DNA of 64,000 nucleotides from Lineus longissimus (GCF_910592395.1 NC_088318.1:4548756-4612755); one strand, 5' to 3'. Shown: positions 35,828 to 48,480, counted from the first letter of the stretch. The notes: a model not told the origin generated them from the letters alone. Numbers and translations: made by a program.

Positions 35828-38800
35828 ATTGAATGATTTCGTTGTTGCGTCAAAATGACCCGAACACGACACGGACAAGGTCATTTTTGCTTTCTCATCT
35901 GAAGTGTTGTTAACATTGTCTAGTGAATTTTCAAGCGCTGGCTCACATTGTTCATTTCTGTTTATGCTATGGTTAGCTTCCTCCATGATTGCAGAGTCTC
36001 TTGGGTCTGTTCTTATAAAATTGGCAGTTATAATTTCGTTTCCAAGATGGCGGCCATCTTTTCTTCTTGCCGACTGTTTTCCGCGTTGCTTCTCTCTCCG
36101 CTCTGCGCATCGTCTACATGCACCGTGGGGTAGATAAGTCCGAGGCGAGGCCCCTTTAATTCTACGATCTAACCCTTTTTGTTCGTCACTGGAGGATAAG
36201 CCCAACCTGTAAAGATTGAAAATAAACGCAATGAAATACATGATCTGCAAGGTGCGAAAAGTAGTGTCGACGGCAGCACGCCGGTGTAAAAGTAAAAAGT
36301 GTCCCCACTGGAAAAAGTGTCCGGCCCTATTGTATTCTGTAATATGGTTCTATAGAGACCCTGACCGTCAATAGCTCAGAGATTGAAGCGCATAATAGAA
36401 TCCTTTGTTCCAGGACATTTTATCCTAGGACATTTTAAACTTCTACACCGGGACAAGCAACGTTTTCTTAATCTATTCGGCCAGGTAACCTGGATAGGTG
36501 AATAGGCAGGTTTCGAAAGCCTTACGAGGAGCTACACGTACGAACGTCGAAGTAGGAAGTATGTTCTTGAATATATTTTACCGTTTGTTTGATTTGCGAT
36601 TGTCGCGAAAATGACCGAGCTTACGACAATTAGGCCCACGTGGTGGCACTACATGTGCATGTATGTCGGACACGAGAGTGGTTGAATAACTCTCATACAT
36701 TGACAATAAATGTACTTACATTCGTGTGAAAACTCCGGGTATAGGAAGATAGCTGAAGCTCTGTGAAATGGCGTTACCTACATGGTCCCAATGCTGAAAA
36801 GACAGAAGAGAAGAAAGTTCTTGAAGTGTGATATGATGCTAGTGCTTGAAGTCATGGATCGACAGTGTCGATTCAATTTACTGGAGAAGGGGTGTGTCTT
36901 TGGCGACTGCAGCAAACGTTAAAGGCCTACGCCGTTCGTTAAAAATTTGGATTTGTAATTGAATTTTAAAATGTCCAATTGCAAGAATACATACTGAATA
37001 TAAATGTCAACATTGCCGTTGTGTAGACTGATATACCAATACTATGAATACCAAGTTTAAACAAATTGTGTATTGGTGGATTTCTATCTAATTGGACCAC
37101 AAGTAATTACAAACGGCGTACCCCTTTAAGTGTCTAGTTCATAGCCATGCGGATCTACCGGCATTGCGTGTATTATCCATCCTTCAACAAGGAGACGTGA
37201 GGACATGATGTTCACCGCTGGTTAGTCGGCATGTTTCACAGCCGGATTCTGTCGGACTACTGTTAGTAGGGAAAATAGGTCTGCGTTGTTCAACTATGTG
37301 AACTGTGCTTTTAATAAATATGACACAACCGACGGATAGAGGCTATTTTTTACCGGTTCAGAATCTGCTTGAACATAATTATCATCCTGTCGACCGTCCT
37401 GATCGACAGGTCTGGGTCATCTATTTTCAATATAGGCCTATTTCAAGCATGGAATTGAAACAAACAATTTTTCAAGGTTGGGACTGAACAGTTAACCTCT
37501 TGACATCTGACTCTTTAGACAGAGTCAACTGTTAAATCATCAAAACTTCAATCTAACTGTCAACTAACTCGTAAATAACAATGATTAATGCGTCTAAAGA
37601 TCACTTCAAAAACCCCGATTCATTTAAAAACCTAATTCCGATATGTAATATTTCCGTCATGAGTAACAATATCCCATCTGCTATGTCCTCCAACTTTGGT
37701 AAACAAAGCAATTGAAAACATATATCAAGTATTTTTTGGCGCATTTTATCAGTGATAGCGCAATTTATGTCTTTTCTAGAAGTTGTTTGCCGAACAAATA
37801 GAAACGCCAGACATGCTTTGAAGATGAAGAACTCAAGTGTCACATGCGAGAAACCGACCAGCCCTGTTTTTACATCTTGCCCGCAATGTTTTGAGATCGC
37901 TAAATCACTCATGCCGATAGTGGTTAGGCAAACGCATAGGTTAGGATGTGTTTTTAAATTTTTAGTTGCTGTTTCCGTCTGGGACATAAAAAAAACGCAA
38001 AAAATTGAACTACATGTTATTCATTGCCTTTATGTTTTTGGCAAAACAGGCGGCTCAGATTAGAAATAATTTGTACCATTTTAATGAAAAACATAACTGT
38101 CGACGATACCGACCTGACAAAATGTTAACTGCAAGTAGGCAGCGTACGGTTTGATGTATAGATTTTTGTCATAATTACCAGAATTATGTCTGATCTCATT
38201 CTATAAAGTGATTTGTTTTCTGACCTGACTAAGACACCAACATGCTCGTTATTTAACTTGTAAATTTGAAATGAATAGCAGCGCAAAAACACATTATTTT
38301 TGAGAAAAAGTGACAGTGACATACATTTACTATTTTTGTCAAGATAATCATTGTTTTCGCAATAGAGCGCTTCAGTTTTAGTAGGAATCGTATCATTTAC
38401 AGGCTGACCGGTCTTCGTTTGTTTTTTAAACTTACCGTTTTTAGGTGGTTGTAATTCTGTTGAAGTTCAACCATTTTTTCAATCAGATTCAATACGGTGC
38501 TATCATTGGCGTCATCATCCACTCGCGGTTCAGCCTCAGCGGCTGGTATTTCCGTTTCCGTTTCCGTTTCTTCTTCCTCTCCAACAGTTTGAGTGACATC
38601 ATCTTCTTCATTGTTGACATTATCAACAAGAGCCGTGACTCTGTCACTCGTATCTGAAGTTTTGCTTTCAAAGTCATCACAGCTTCTGGTCTTGTGTTTG
38701 ATGGCGTCATCAACGTGTCTTGTGACCTTGACCTCAACAGTCTTCTGCCGAGTTTCAGTTTTTTCCGTCTGCTTTATTCCGACATCTACCGAAGAGCTTC

Positions 38801-41800
38801 GAGTGATATCAGAAATGGCCGAAGGGTTCTGGGAAGTGTCCTTCACAAGTTGATCCCAAGCTGACCGAAATTGAACGTTCTGATTCGGAAAAATGAGATC
38901 GTTGAAAGAGTTCATGTTCAAGTCGAAGATGTGCTGTCGGCTACCACTGAGGGATTTGGGTGGCACGATGAATGCCGAGCCATCCATGAGATCTAGAGTG
39001 TTGGGTTTGGAAAGAGGGTTTCCCCTTGGCGGCTCCGTCAACGCAAACAATGACATTTCTCCGGTCAGTTGACTCGGGTCGTCACCGGTTTCGATGTGTT
39101 GCTGGCCGTCGTCAGTCCCAGGCAGGTATTCTGAATGTAGAAAAAAGAGGCGGAGTTGAGACATCCGAAAGCCTTTAGTATAAAAATAAGGTAGGCCCTA
39201 ATGTAATGTTCTATAACGACGTATTCCTTGTGCTATTTACGAGTTATTCTCGTGAAGACGAAATATCAGTACTTTGAAATGTCCTAGGATAGACAGAGAG
39301 AGGGAGATATAGGTAGAAACGTTTTGTTCGACTTGGTCGTAAACACTTGAGGGATTTGATTGAACCTTCTTATCTAGATCGTCAACTACTCAAAGTTCAA
39401 TTACTTTTAAGAATGAAATTCGCATTACATTGGAACTTTGTACAATGACGTCATTATTTGTCATCGAATTACGGCATTCTACCAATGTTGGTAAAGGGAA
39501 CTGTACATGTAATGCTTTCCATAAGGTGTGGAATCGTATGTTGTTTTTGAGAGAAGAGACACGGCACGGGGACGGAGTTGTCTACATGACTGCATGTATA
39601 CAAGTACGGAGTGTCTCAAAATCACGGCAGCCAGGCAGAAATACCCGATGGAACAATCGTAGCTCGATCAAGCTATAATTGCCTACTGAACAGCCATGCT
39701 TCATTCCGGCATGCCCAGCGCCGCTTGATCAATATTGCGTACCGTATATACAAAGGCCTACATCGACATAGATCAAGTTGCAGTCGTGAGAAGTAATTAC
39801 ACAGGCCAATCGACCGGCGATTTTGGCGGAAAGTAGCTCGATTGGCCGACCACCCGTCCATCCAAGAGTCCATCTTGACTGGTGAATGACCAACAGGATT
39901 ATGCACTCCTGATTACAGAAAGGATTTCGCGAAAAAAAACCGAAAGATATTTTTCAGATTCCCGAAAACCTCCAGCAAGAATTAGGCTTTCATTTCGCTG
40001 CCGAGAAATACCTCTATGTCTTGGCCGAAAAAAACTTTTCATACGTCATGTATGTTTTTATAAGTTTTCTCAAAACCCCTAATTTCTACGAGCGTGGAAG
40101 GGCGACACAATTTCAAAACGGTCATTGTTGCTTCTTGTCCAGTTTCCGCTCTCATCGATAATAAGGACGGAAGGAGTCAAAAGTTCGGAAACACTGGGTG
40201 ATATGAATAAAGACTAGCAAATGCTTTTACTTCAATTTTGTACAGAAAGGCCTAGTGTAAATGTACATGGAGTTTTAGATAAAAGCATTTGCTAGTCTTT
40301 ATTCATATCACCCACTGAAAGAAAAATCGAAAAAGAGCACTGCTTACCAGATATAATACGCATGGAATACGTCGGGTGAGAAATTTATTTGATCCAAGTA
40401 CCCCAACGAAGGACGATATCAATAATCGACTTCAAGATTGAATTTATGGCAGGCTGTCACTCCAGCAAAATCAAAAACAAGAATGATTCACTTCTATCCG
40501 ACTGAGTAAATAATATACATCCTGATTGCCAACAGCTATGAGATCACAGAATTTTTCGCGATTTTTGGACTTCAATCGACCGCGAGTGGGAGAGGCATGC
40601 TATCAGGTGTGGACACCAGACCTGTCTCGACTTCAGGTCAGCATTCAACTTGTTGACTCGCCTGCACGACCCGAGGACATGTTCGACCAAAGTCCATTTG
40701 GCACTCGTGTTGAGTTATAGGACTTTAGATGTCTGTGACATATTCTCCAGTGCGGAGTGATCTATTTCTCTATATGATTTAATGTAATCAATGGTAAAGT
40801 CTCCAGTATTGGAGAGTAGCAGACGAAATTTGCTGGTATGATATCAGAGGTTGTCGTCAATATTTCACACGAACTCCGATGTGATCAAATATCGTCAGGG
40901 CGGAAAGAGCCAGATTATGGTTAAAGGCCAGATTCGTTTTCCATTCCTACAAATTTGAAATTTGTTATTCAATTTGAGACTTACGCATGCATGATTTCAA
41001 CATTTAAAACAGAAGGTCCGAGGTTGTGGCGCTCAATGATGAAACACCAGCAGGTTTTATCACCCTGACGTGTTAGCTACCGGACAGTATGGCCGGGCAC
41101 GCTTATTTCAAATACCAGCAGGACACGTAACAATGTTTACGAATGCATCTTGCCTTTCAACTTGAAAGCTAAATCGAAGAGACCGGCACAGTTACCAGAT
41201 CGTGCCCTTCGACCACACGACTTTGCCCCAGACGCACGGAACTGGCACAGCAACAAATCTCTCGGGTTTTCACCTGACCTGACCCCCAGATGAAAATATT
41301 TGCTTAGTAAACCTAAATCACTCCAGGGTGGCACATCAAATGAATTTGTTTCAGTGAAGTTTTGGTAGGGTGCCATCTTAAAGGAAACGCCTTTCGAAAT
41401 TACTGGTGGTCGAGGAAAATGCAGTTATGCACAATGCCGCAGTGCAGTTACTACGCATACGAATTAGATGAAACTTGTATTTGCATATCTGTCTACATAA
41501 CGGCAATGCCGAAATTGCAATTAAATGTAGTAGGTATTCATACGCAATTGGAAATTTCGAAATTCAATTACTAATTTCAAATTGTGTTTACGAACATCAA
41601 ACGCCTTTAAGTTGAACTTACGACGTTTGCCAATCACAATTGGCAATACCTTACGATCCAGAGTCCAGTTTATGAGGGTGGTCACCTCAAAACATAAACC
41701 AAAAATTTGGGGAGAATGCCATCTATTCGAGTGGACTTTCAACGTCTGCCAGAAATTTTGGCAAACGCGAGGCCTTTGGTGTGGGTACGCAATAGGGTTC

Positions 41801-42750
41801 ACCATATGCGGGGCGGTTTTTCTTTGCCCACGTGATGAATGGGCATTGTCCATTTGCTCCGTGAATAAAGCCCAAACACGATTCAATCCATTTAAAATCC
41901 CATCGACCAATGGTAGTGGACTGCAAGTACCGGTAGTAGTTGTCTCTGGTCATAGGTCTGTGCCACGATCTGAGCCAATCAGTCGAATCCACTAGGCCTA
42001 ATCTCTGTATCGGGTTTGTGAGGTATTCATCCCTTCGGGCCTCTTAAATATGGCGCCCAAAGACTGTATACGTGAGGAAACAGAGTATATAACTGAAACA
42101 GATTTCCAATAAATGTACAACGAAGGGAAACAAAGAGAAACAACCAGATACGGAAACACTCAAAAACGTTACACTGGTGCTACTTTTTTTGAATTTTTTG
42201 CCCCCCCCCCCCCCCCACCCCCGTTGTTTGGGAACTCTATAAAATAGAGTGGTTCGTTTCTCTGGATACCCATTGTCACGTCGGTCACCAAAAACACGGC
42301 CTATTCCACCCATCTGAGCACAGGCTAGTGGAAATAAGAGCTCAATAGAATATGGGGGATGCACAGGAGCCAAAAATGTTAGACCGTTGTAACAGTTTTA
42401 AACATCATCCGGACGGAGTGTCCCAGTGACAAAGAATCATTTTTCGGGGGGGGGGCATTTTCTAAAGTTGACTTACCGGCCCCGCGATTATGAACAGCCA
42501 GCTTGAATCTTTTATCAACGACAGTGGTTTTACTGGTATTCACTGATGATCCATCCCCCCGTCGCAGGCAGGAGGATGCCGATGATATCTTAGTTGGTGT
42601 TTTCGTTACAGCGCGCATGCGAGTGCGCATCCGTCTGCTAAAATGTTCCATGTCGTCGGCAGTCGACGTACAGAGACGCGTCAGAAACCTGGCCAAGGCG
42701 GCGCCGGTAAATGTAAGACTCAGAAACTCAGATTTTGCCGAGTTTATCAT
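35690..42750 (-). CDS. Unidentified multi-exon gene, about 519 aa
   Basis: Minus-strand exons 42,750-42,477, 39,130-38,436, 36,793-36,720 and 36,206-35,690 join without any phase conflict and sum to 1,560 nt. All have good borders: donors GTAAGT, GTAAGT and GTAAGT; acceptors CTACATTCAG, TTTTCAG and TTTACAG. The N-terminus (MINSAKSEF, then RFLTRLC and RRMRTRMRAV) is basic. The large second exon is Asp/Glu/Thr/Ser-rich with an acidic run (EEEETETETE) and a short helix-forming stretch (LIEKMVELQQNYNHLKT). The third contains SYLPIPGVFTR, and the fourth is Cys/Arg/Lys-rich then acidic. I do not recognise a family. The last exon could instead splice at 35,743 to the hydrophobic exons below. The first exon may have upstream non-coding or coding partners. 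Confidence 0.5.
36044..36060. promoter_or_regulatory. Palindromic YY1-type motif
   Basis: AAGATGGCGGCCATCTT is a perfect palindrome made of two head-to-head YY1 consensus sites (AAGATGGC). It sits within coding exon 36,206-35,690. A further YY1-like AATATGGCGGAC overlaps an in-frame ATG at 35,827 on the minus strand. Such motifs cluster just after transcription starts in animals, so an internal promoter is plausible. Confidence 0.4.
36923..37125. mobile_element. TTAA-flanked MITE (203 bp), Kolobok-like ends
   Basis: Inverted ends AGGCCTACGCCGTT and AACGGCGTACCCCT are flanked by TTAA at 36,919-36,922 and 37,126-37,129. Related copies lie at 41,382-41,606 and 62,166-62,397. The AGG..CCT ends and TTAA target match the larger element at 22,108. 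Confidence 0.8.
40197..40312. mobile_element. Palindromic MITE (116 bp), 5-bp TSD CACTG
   Basis: Ends GGTGATATGAATAAAG and CTTTATTCATATCACC; the element is almost a complete hairpin. CACTG is duplicated at 40,192-40,196 and 40,313-40,317. Nearly identical to 53,724-53,839 in opposite orientation and related to 4,811-4,927. Confidence 0.9.
41382..41606. mobile_element. TTAA-flanked MITE, diverged copy
   Basis: TTAA at 41,378-41,381 and 41,607-41,610 bounds a copy of the 36,923 family in reverse orientation (starts AGGAAACGCC, ends ACGCCT). Internal similarity includes the ACATAACGGCAATG stretch. Confidence 0.7.
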
Positions 42751-44910
42751 GGTGATTATATCAAACGCCGATATCAATACGATAGGATGATTGTTAATGG
42801 TTCATTCAGTCATTGAAGAAAAAATGTGTCGGGTGAAAAGTTGAAGGCTATTTCCTACGTGTAATTGGTCGGCAAAACAAGATCTGCAACAGTATTGATA
42901 CAGGTCGTAGACATGTCGATGTTTAAAATAATTTGATATCAATTTGATGATAATTTGATTTGATGTCTTATCTGGCGATCATATCTCATCTTTTACCCAT
43001 GTTTTTCAGAAAAGAAATGTTCGTAATTTTGGTGATGACAAAAAGGAGGTTTCCTTCGCTCTTTTTTCTTCGTTATCCCTATACAATAAAGAAGGTCTCA
43101 TAATTCCTTTTTTCGCTATGTCTATTATGTTGTGGTGCTGAAAGTGAAAAGAAGGAGGTTTCTGTAATCCTTTTTCTCTAAGTCTATAATGTTGTGGTGC
43201 TGACAAGGATGAGGTTTCCTTAGTTCCTTTTCTCTAAGTCGATAATGCTGTGGTGCTGAAAAGGAGTTTTTCTTCACTCCTCTTTCTCTGAGTCTATAAT
43301 GATGTGGTGATCGCAAGAAGGAGGTTTCCTTAATTTCTTTTTCTCTATGTGTAAATCTTATGAAACTGAAAAGAAGGTTGATTTTTTCGATCGGATTTTT
43401 CTCCAGGCAGCGTTAAAAGTCAGAAGGTTATGAACTGCAGACTTGAGTCTAGTAAAAACGATCGGGCGTGCCAAGTCGTTTTGGCTTTGTCTTTTTTTAC
43501 TTTATGTATACATGTATTACATGTATTACATGTATTACATGTATTACATGTATTCCATATTCTTTTTCACCATTGTCTATTTTTTCGTTTTCCTTTTACC
43601 GTGTCTTCTATCCGTTATGTAACAGCAAGCCAGGAAAATGCAGTATTACACCTTTCCAGAAATGGGGCGCTGAGTGTCCGAAATAGTGATGTCATAAGGG
43701 GAAACTAGGCCTAATGGTGGAGGGACAAAGGAGATAGTCATGGTTGACCAACACACTTGAATGCCTTTAATGACGGACAAGGGGAAAAAAGTTAGTTCCA
43801 ATGCAAGCCACCAATTTCGCGAAGCATGTATAGTCTGTCCCTGATTTAACATTGAAAAAAACTGAACCATAAGTCGATTACATACACTCGTCGATGAACA
43901 GTGATTGGTTGAACTATGGAGACAACCTTCAAAGGCAATCTGGGTATGTTATAACACAACAGACGAATTACCTAATTCACCAATTCACAGACCAATAGAT
44001 TATGTCATTTCAGTGCTTTGATAAGTAAGCAAATGAAAAAGAAGGAAAAAACGATGCCACCTTTTTTGTGGTAAACAGCTCAAAAAATTGACAAATGAAA
44101 ACAATTACTGGAATAACATCGTTTGCCACTACCGTTACTGTAGTGTAAACTACCTAATTTTCGCGCGGGTTTTTATTCGCGGATTTCGCGAATAACCTCG
44201 ATTTGCGAAAATGAAATTCGCGACAAAAGGTTTTACGATTGGAAAAGCAGAAAAAAATCTGCAATCCGTTAAAATTATAATCGCGAGTGAACATTGGATT
44301 TATATTCTTTATATTTTCATTTTCGCGAAGGGAAGATATAAACTGGCATGAAAATCCAGTGGTCCGATCACTAGTAGCCTACATTGTTCATGTATGACCA
44401 TAAAATCAAAAACTGAATTTCAGAATTTCCAATTGTCTTATAACGAATGTATAGAGTACTACTAAATATGTGTATGAATTTCAATATGCTGTTGTGAAGA
44501 CTGATATCAAAAGCTACATGTAAACATACATGTCAAGTTTCATGGAATTGGCGTGCATTAAAACTGCATCGCGGTAATACTATAGTGCGTACCCAATTGT
44601 CTACCAATCTGGATCAACAGCGCGGGCCTTTGAACCGCTGTGTTAAATTTAATGATTAATGGATCTAGACCAGACAAACATGACAAGATAGTCCCAACAA
44701 ACATACCTATCAATTTGTGAATTTGTGGATTGGTGACCCGTCAATGAAACCCAGGCAGCTATCGCATTTAGACGTTGGACGGACTGAATTCCTGGTAGCT
44801 GTTTCGAGATAAGCAATTTGGTATCAAAGGGCGAGCAGGTGTATACATTTGTAGGTAGAAACCAGGCGGACTAAAATAATTACTACACTGCTGTTGGTGT
44901 CGCTCTCCCC
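42751..44910. other. Upstream flank/intron of the unidentified minus-strand gene
   Basis: Contains imperfect tandem copies of a roughly 60-bp motif with AAGGAGGTTTCCTTA..CTTTTTCTCTA and TATAATGTTGTGGTGCTGA (about 43,020-43,370), and an ACATGTATT tandem (about 43,508-43,555). At 44,390-44,620 there is a degraded relative of the TTAA MITE. No supportable coding exon. Confidence 0.5.
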
Positions 44911-45902
44911 TATGGGCCGTGAAAACCGCAAAAAATCTGTACATGTTTTTGTAAGCGGTCGTCGCTCGCGCAAACTTGTCTTTCATGTTTTTGTGAAAGA
45001 GGACGTCGGCGAACGCGGTCGTATATCAAAACAGACGTTGGGTGGCGCTCGCGCAAACTTCCCTCACATGTTTTTGTGAAAGAGGACGTCGGCGAACGCG
45101 GTCGTATAAAAAAACAGACGTTGGGTGGCGCTCGAGACGGGTCATCCTATTTAGCGTCCAGTGGCGACCAGTGGCGTCCAACGCGAAATAATAGGGTGTA
45201 TATGGTTAAAAATGTTTTCAAGCTCCTAAAACACTTTCAATAAACAAGATTTAGAAGTTTGGTGGAGTTTGCAAACTTAGTTTTTGAATAATCATCACCA
45301 GAAAACGATCTTAGTATGCCAACCTGATGCCAGAGCCCGATTCCGCTTTTTCTATAAACCCAAGGAACGGCAGCTAAAACAAACATGGCGTCCAGTACTT
45401 TTGCTGGACGCACACTAAGATCGTTTTCTGGTGATAATTATTCAAAAACTAGGTTTGCAAACTCCACCAAACTTCTAAATCTTGTTTATTGAAAGTGTTT
45501 TAGGAGCTTGAAAACATTTTTAACCATATACACCCTATTATTTCGCGTTGGACGCCACTGGTCGCCACTGGACGCTAAATAGGATGACCCGTCTCGAGCG
45601 CCACCCAACGTCTGTTTTTTTATACGACCGCGTTCGCCGACGTCCTCTTTCACAAAAACATGTGAGGGAAGTTTGCGCGAGCGCCACCCAACGTCTGTTT
45701 TGATATACGACCGCGTTCTCCGACGTCCTCTTTCACAAAAACATGTGAGGGAAGTTTGCGCGAGCGCCACCCAACGTCTGTTTTGATATACGACCGCGTT
45801 CTCCGACGTCCTCTTTCACAAAAACATGCAAGACAAGTTTGCGCGAGCGACGACCGCTTACAAAAAACATGTACAGATTTTTTGCGGTTTTCACGGCCCA
45901 TA
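44911..45902. mobile_element. Foldback DNA element, 992 bp, 6-bp TSD
   Basis: Two long inverted arms (about 44,911-45,314 and 45,416-45,902) flank a roughly 100-bp unique loop. Ends are TATGGGCCGTGAAAACC and its complement. CTCCCC is duplicated at 44,905-44,910 and 45,903-45,908. Each arm contains direct subrepeats of about 83 bp starting CGCGCAAACTT: two in the left arm, three in the right. Overlapping short frames repeat with the units and are not genes. The structure matches foldback/TU-type elements, which lack their own transposase. Confidence 0.9.
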
Positions 45903-45908
45903 CTCCCC

Positions 45909-47671
45909 GCTTCTGCAGGAATATTTGTACCGATTTGGGCTTCCATAGCTTCGGCCTATCGTATTCCAGCTAAATTGCCCGTCAAATGCTTAATCACCAC
46001 ATGAAACATGACCAGGATTTCCTAAAGCAGGCTCTAAACCGCGCATTGGCGAGCTATACCCCCCCCCCCCTCCTTCTGACAGCATGTCTGCGACGATAAG
46101 GCATGTAAGACTCACATCTAAATGTATTCCGCCATCCAAAATTGAGAGAATAAAAAAATTGCTTACTCTTCTCGATGTTTTCCGCCATCTCATGAGCGTG
46201 CATGGTCGGTCGTGATAGTAGTATAAAGGCCGGAAAATTGTGAAAATAATGTGCTCTGATCCTGAGCTAAGAATAACCGGGCCGGTTTGTTATGCTATTT
46301 TGGTCCGAATTGCATTCAAGCAGCTGTTGTTTCTCACCTCGGTTTCTAGATGAATGTGTACATAGTATTACTTTCAAAGGCGTACCATCTGACCATTGTT
46401 GATATCAATATATATTTCCGGGAGTAATTTTTTCTTTGTTGAGTATTGGGACCACGTGCTTCTAACGGTCTGTGCATGCACAGGTCAATAAGACTTCACG
46501 TGATCTGATTGTTATGCTGGGCCTAAATCCGAGAAAAGGTTTCAAAGTGACCAACGCGACGGTCGCCGCGGTGTGGAAAAGCCCCCAGTTCCGGTTCGAG
46601 ATCCGCTGCGCTTTTCATCCGGGCTTTTTACAGCAACCTACCATTTGTTAATTATAAAGAAGTAAGTAGCCCCATTCTGACCCGGAGATCACGAATAGTT
46701 TCTACAAATCAGAGATAATTGAAATAGATGTAAAGCTGTGTCATCATTATTTTAGCGTCCTTCGATCGCATGTACATGTATCTGTATACAACAAGCTAAA
46801 TTCCCCTTATAGCCGGGGTGCCGCAGCCGGGGTTGACAAGACGTAAAATGTTGGCGGGCAAGATGGGCCATCGGCGTCCGACACGCGCGCGCCACCGCAG
46901 TCACGCGACCAAAGGAGCTCTCGTCTGCGAGTAAAACCGGTAATCGCTTTAAATCGCATGCGACGGAAATCGCTTGTTTGCGGTGGTTAGTTGTCAATGG
47001 TCGCAGCGACCGCGATTCAATATTAAATCCACCGATTACCAATTTTACCTGTGCAGACGAGATATCCTTTTGTGGCACAAAACAGCGATTATAATTACAG
47101 GAAGCTGTGATTAAAATAACTCATTTATTTCAGGCGCTTTCCGTAGGCCTAGATGACGTGCGATCATAAGTCCATAGCCAGCGGATTTCCCACTGGACAT
47201 GACCAGTCATTGGAATTGATGATCAGCAGGAAGAGGCAAATTGCCGGTAATGATAACCAGCTAGATGAGTCAAACGCTCAATGGTTACTGTGGCACACCT
47301 GGCACTCGAGTTTGACAATTGTGGCGAGAACGTATTTTTCTTGTCAACACCAACTCAACAAAACAAAAATATCTATAAAACTTTGATTTATTTATCATTA
47401 GAACCATAATAATTATTTCATATTTCATTAACAATACAATATTTCCTATGATTATTAACAAGGTGATCTGGACAGAAATAAAAATTCATAAAGAGGATCT
47501 GACAGTGATCTCTCTTAAAGGGGGATGCTGTTTGTGTTCAATGTTTTTACCAGTGGCAAAGGAAACTAGCAATAAACAATGGCGCAGATGCAGTTATTAT
47601 GCAAGCAAATTTGCTGAAACTTGGCAATTCTTATTGCAATTGTATATCTGTCGACATAACGGCATTGTTGA
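45909..47671. other. Intergenic region, possible minus-strand first exon
   Basis: At 46,187-46,166 (minus) ATGGCGGAAAACATCGAGAA is followed by a GTAAGC donor, in a YY1-like AGATGGCGG context. This could be a first exon, but it does not join in frame to the exon at 42.7 kb. A CG-rich block at 46,800-46,930 has no exon I can support. Confidence 0.3.
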
Positions 47672-47673
47672 TA

Positions 47674-47848
47674 CAGTAGAACCTCTCTATTAAGGACACC
47701 CTCAGGACTGACAAGTTCTGTCCTGATTAGAGGTGTCCGGATTATAGAGGTCAAATTGAATGGAAACAACCAATTTGGGACCAAAACTAGTGTCCGTAAT
47801 AGAGAGGCTGTCCTTATTAGAGAGGTGTCCGCTGAGGGAGGTTCCACT
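47674..47848. mobile_element. Pogo-like MITE, TA flanked
   Basis: Begins CAGTAGAACCTCTCTATTAA after TA, has inverted end GGTTCCACT before ATA, and internal alternating GGACACC / GGTGTCC motifs. Other copies are at 55,149-55,462 and 59,918-60,092. Confidence 0.75.
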
Positions 47849-48113
47849 ATATTTATATTCAGTGCCTCTAGAAATTTTCAAATTCGAGTTAAATTTTCAA
47901 ATTTTTTTGGTGAACAAAGTTGGCCGTTAAGCCTCTTTGCTGCGGCGGCCATTTTACCGCTGGCGCTGCTGTCTTGTGCCGAAAGTGGACACCAACACTG
48001 AATAACAGAGAGCTCACTTTTATCTGAGCGGTCGAAACTATTCATAAGTGTCGCCATCTATACTGTTAGGATCAAACTAACATTCCCTGAGTGTGTTTCG
48101 CATGGGGTGCAAT

Positions 48114-48478
48114 AGCATTCCGCGATGATGAGGTCACTGCAGCTGCTGCCCTCTATTTCCCCATCACTGAATTACAGGCAATGTCGGACAAACATGCGGT
48201 TTCGTAATGGATTCAGGCTTTCTAACTGGGGCAGTTAGATTCAATCTGGCACATGTCCGAGTGTTGGAAATACTACATAATTGTTCTGAATATTTCTCTC
48301 TCTGACTCTATGGTATCATTCATGCTAAAAACAATGCAGGGTCAAAGATAATTGACTTTGAAATAAGCTCAGATGCGTAGAAATAAGTGTCGATGTCCGA
48401 CTGTCACGTGACTAAAACGTCATCAATATCTTATGCAAATGACCTTGTGAGCTATAAATAGTAACTTCGCGGAATGCT
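48114..48478. mobile_element. MITE with AT target duplication, second copy
   Basis: Reverse-oriented copy of 27,047-27,396 with ends AGCATTCCGCG and CGCGGAATGCT, flanked by AT (48,112-48,113 and 48,479-48,480). It holds about 15 bp not present in the other copy. Confidence 0.88.
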
Positions 48479-48480
48479 AT

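Noticed and set aside
37601-38063. Overlapping open frames of 103-128 codons on both strands
   Set aside because: The minus-strand frame looks helical and protein-like, but it has no recognised domain and lies within an intron of the orphan gene. Possibly a transposon relic; not called as a gene.
45486-45946. Repeated frames with SRKLPSHVFVKEDVGERGR-like peptides
   Set aside because: Products of the 83-bp subrepeats in the foldback element, mirrored on both arms and strands.
46166-46187. ATGGCGGAAAACATCGAGAA first-exon candidate on the minus strand
   Set aside because: Good start and donor, but its phase leads to stop codons when joined to the exon near 42.7 kb, so no gene model could be built.
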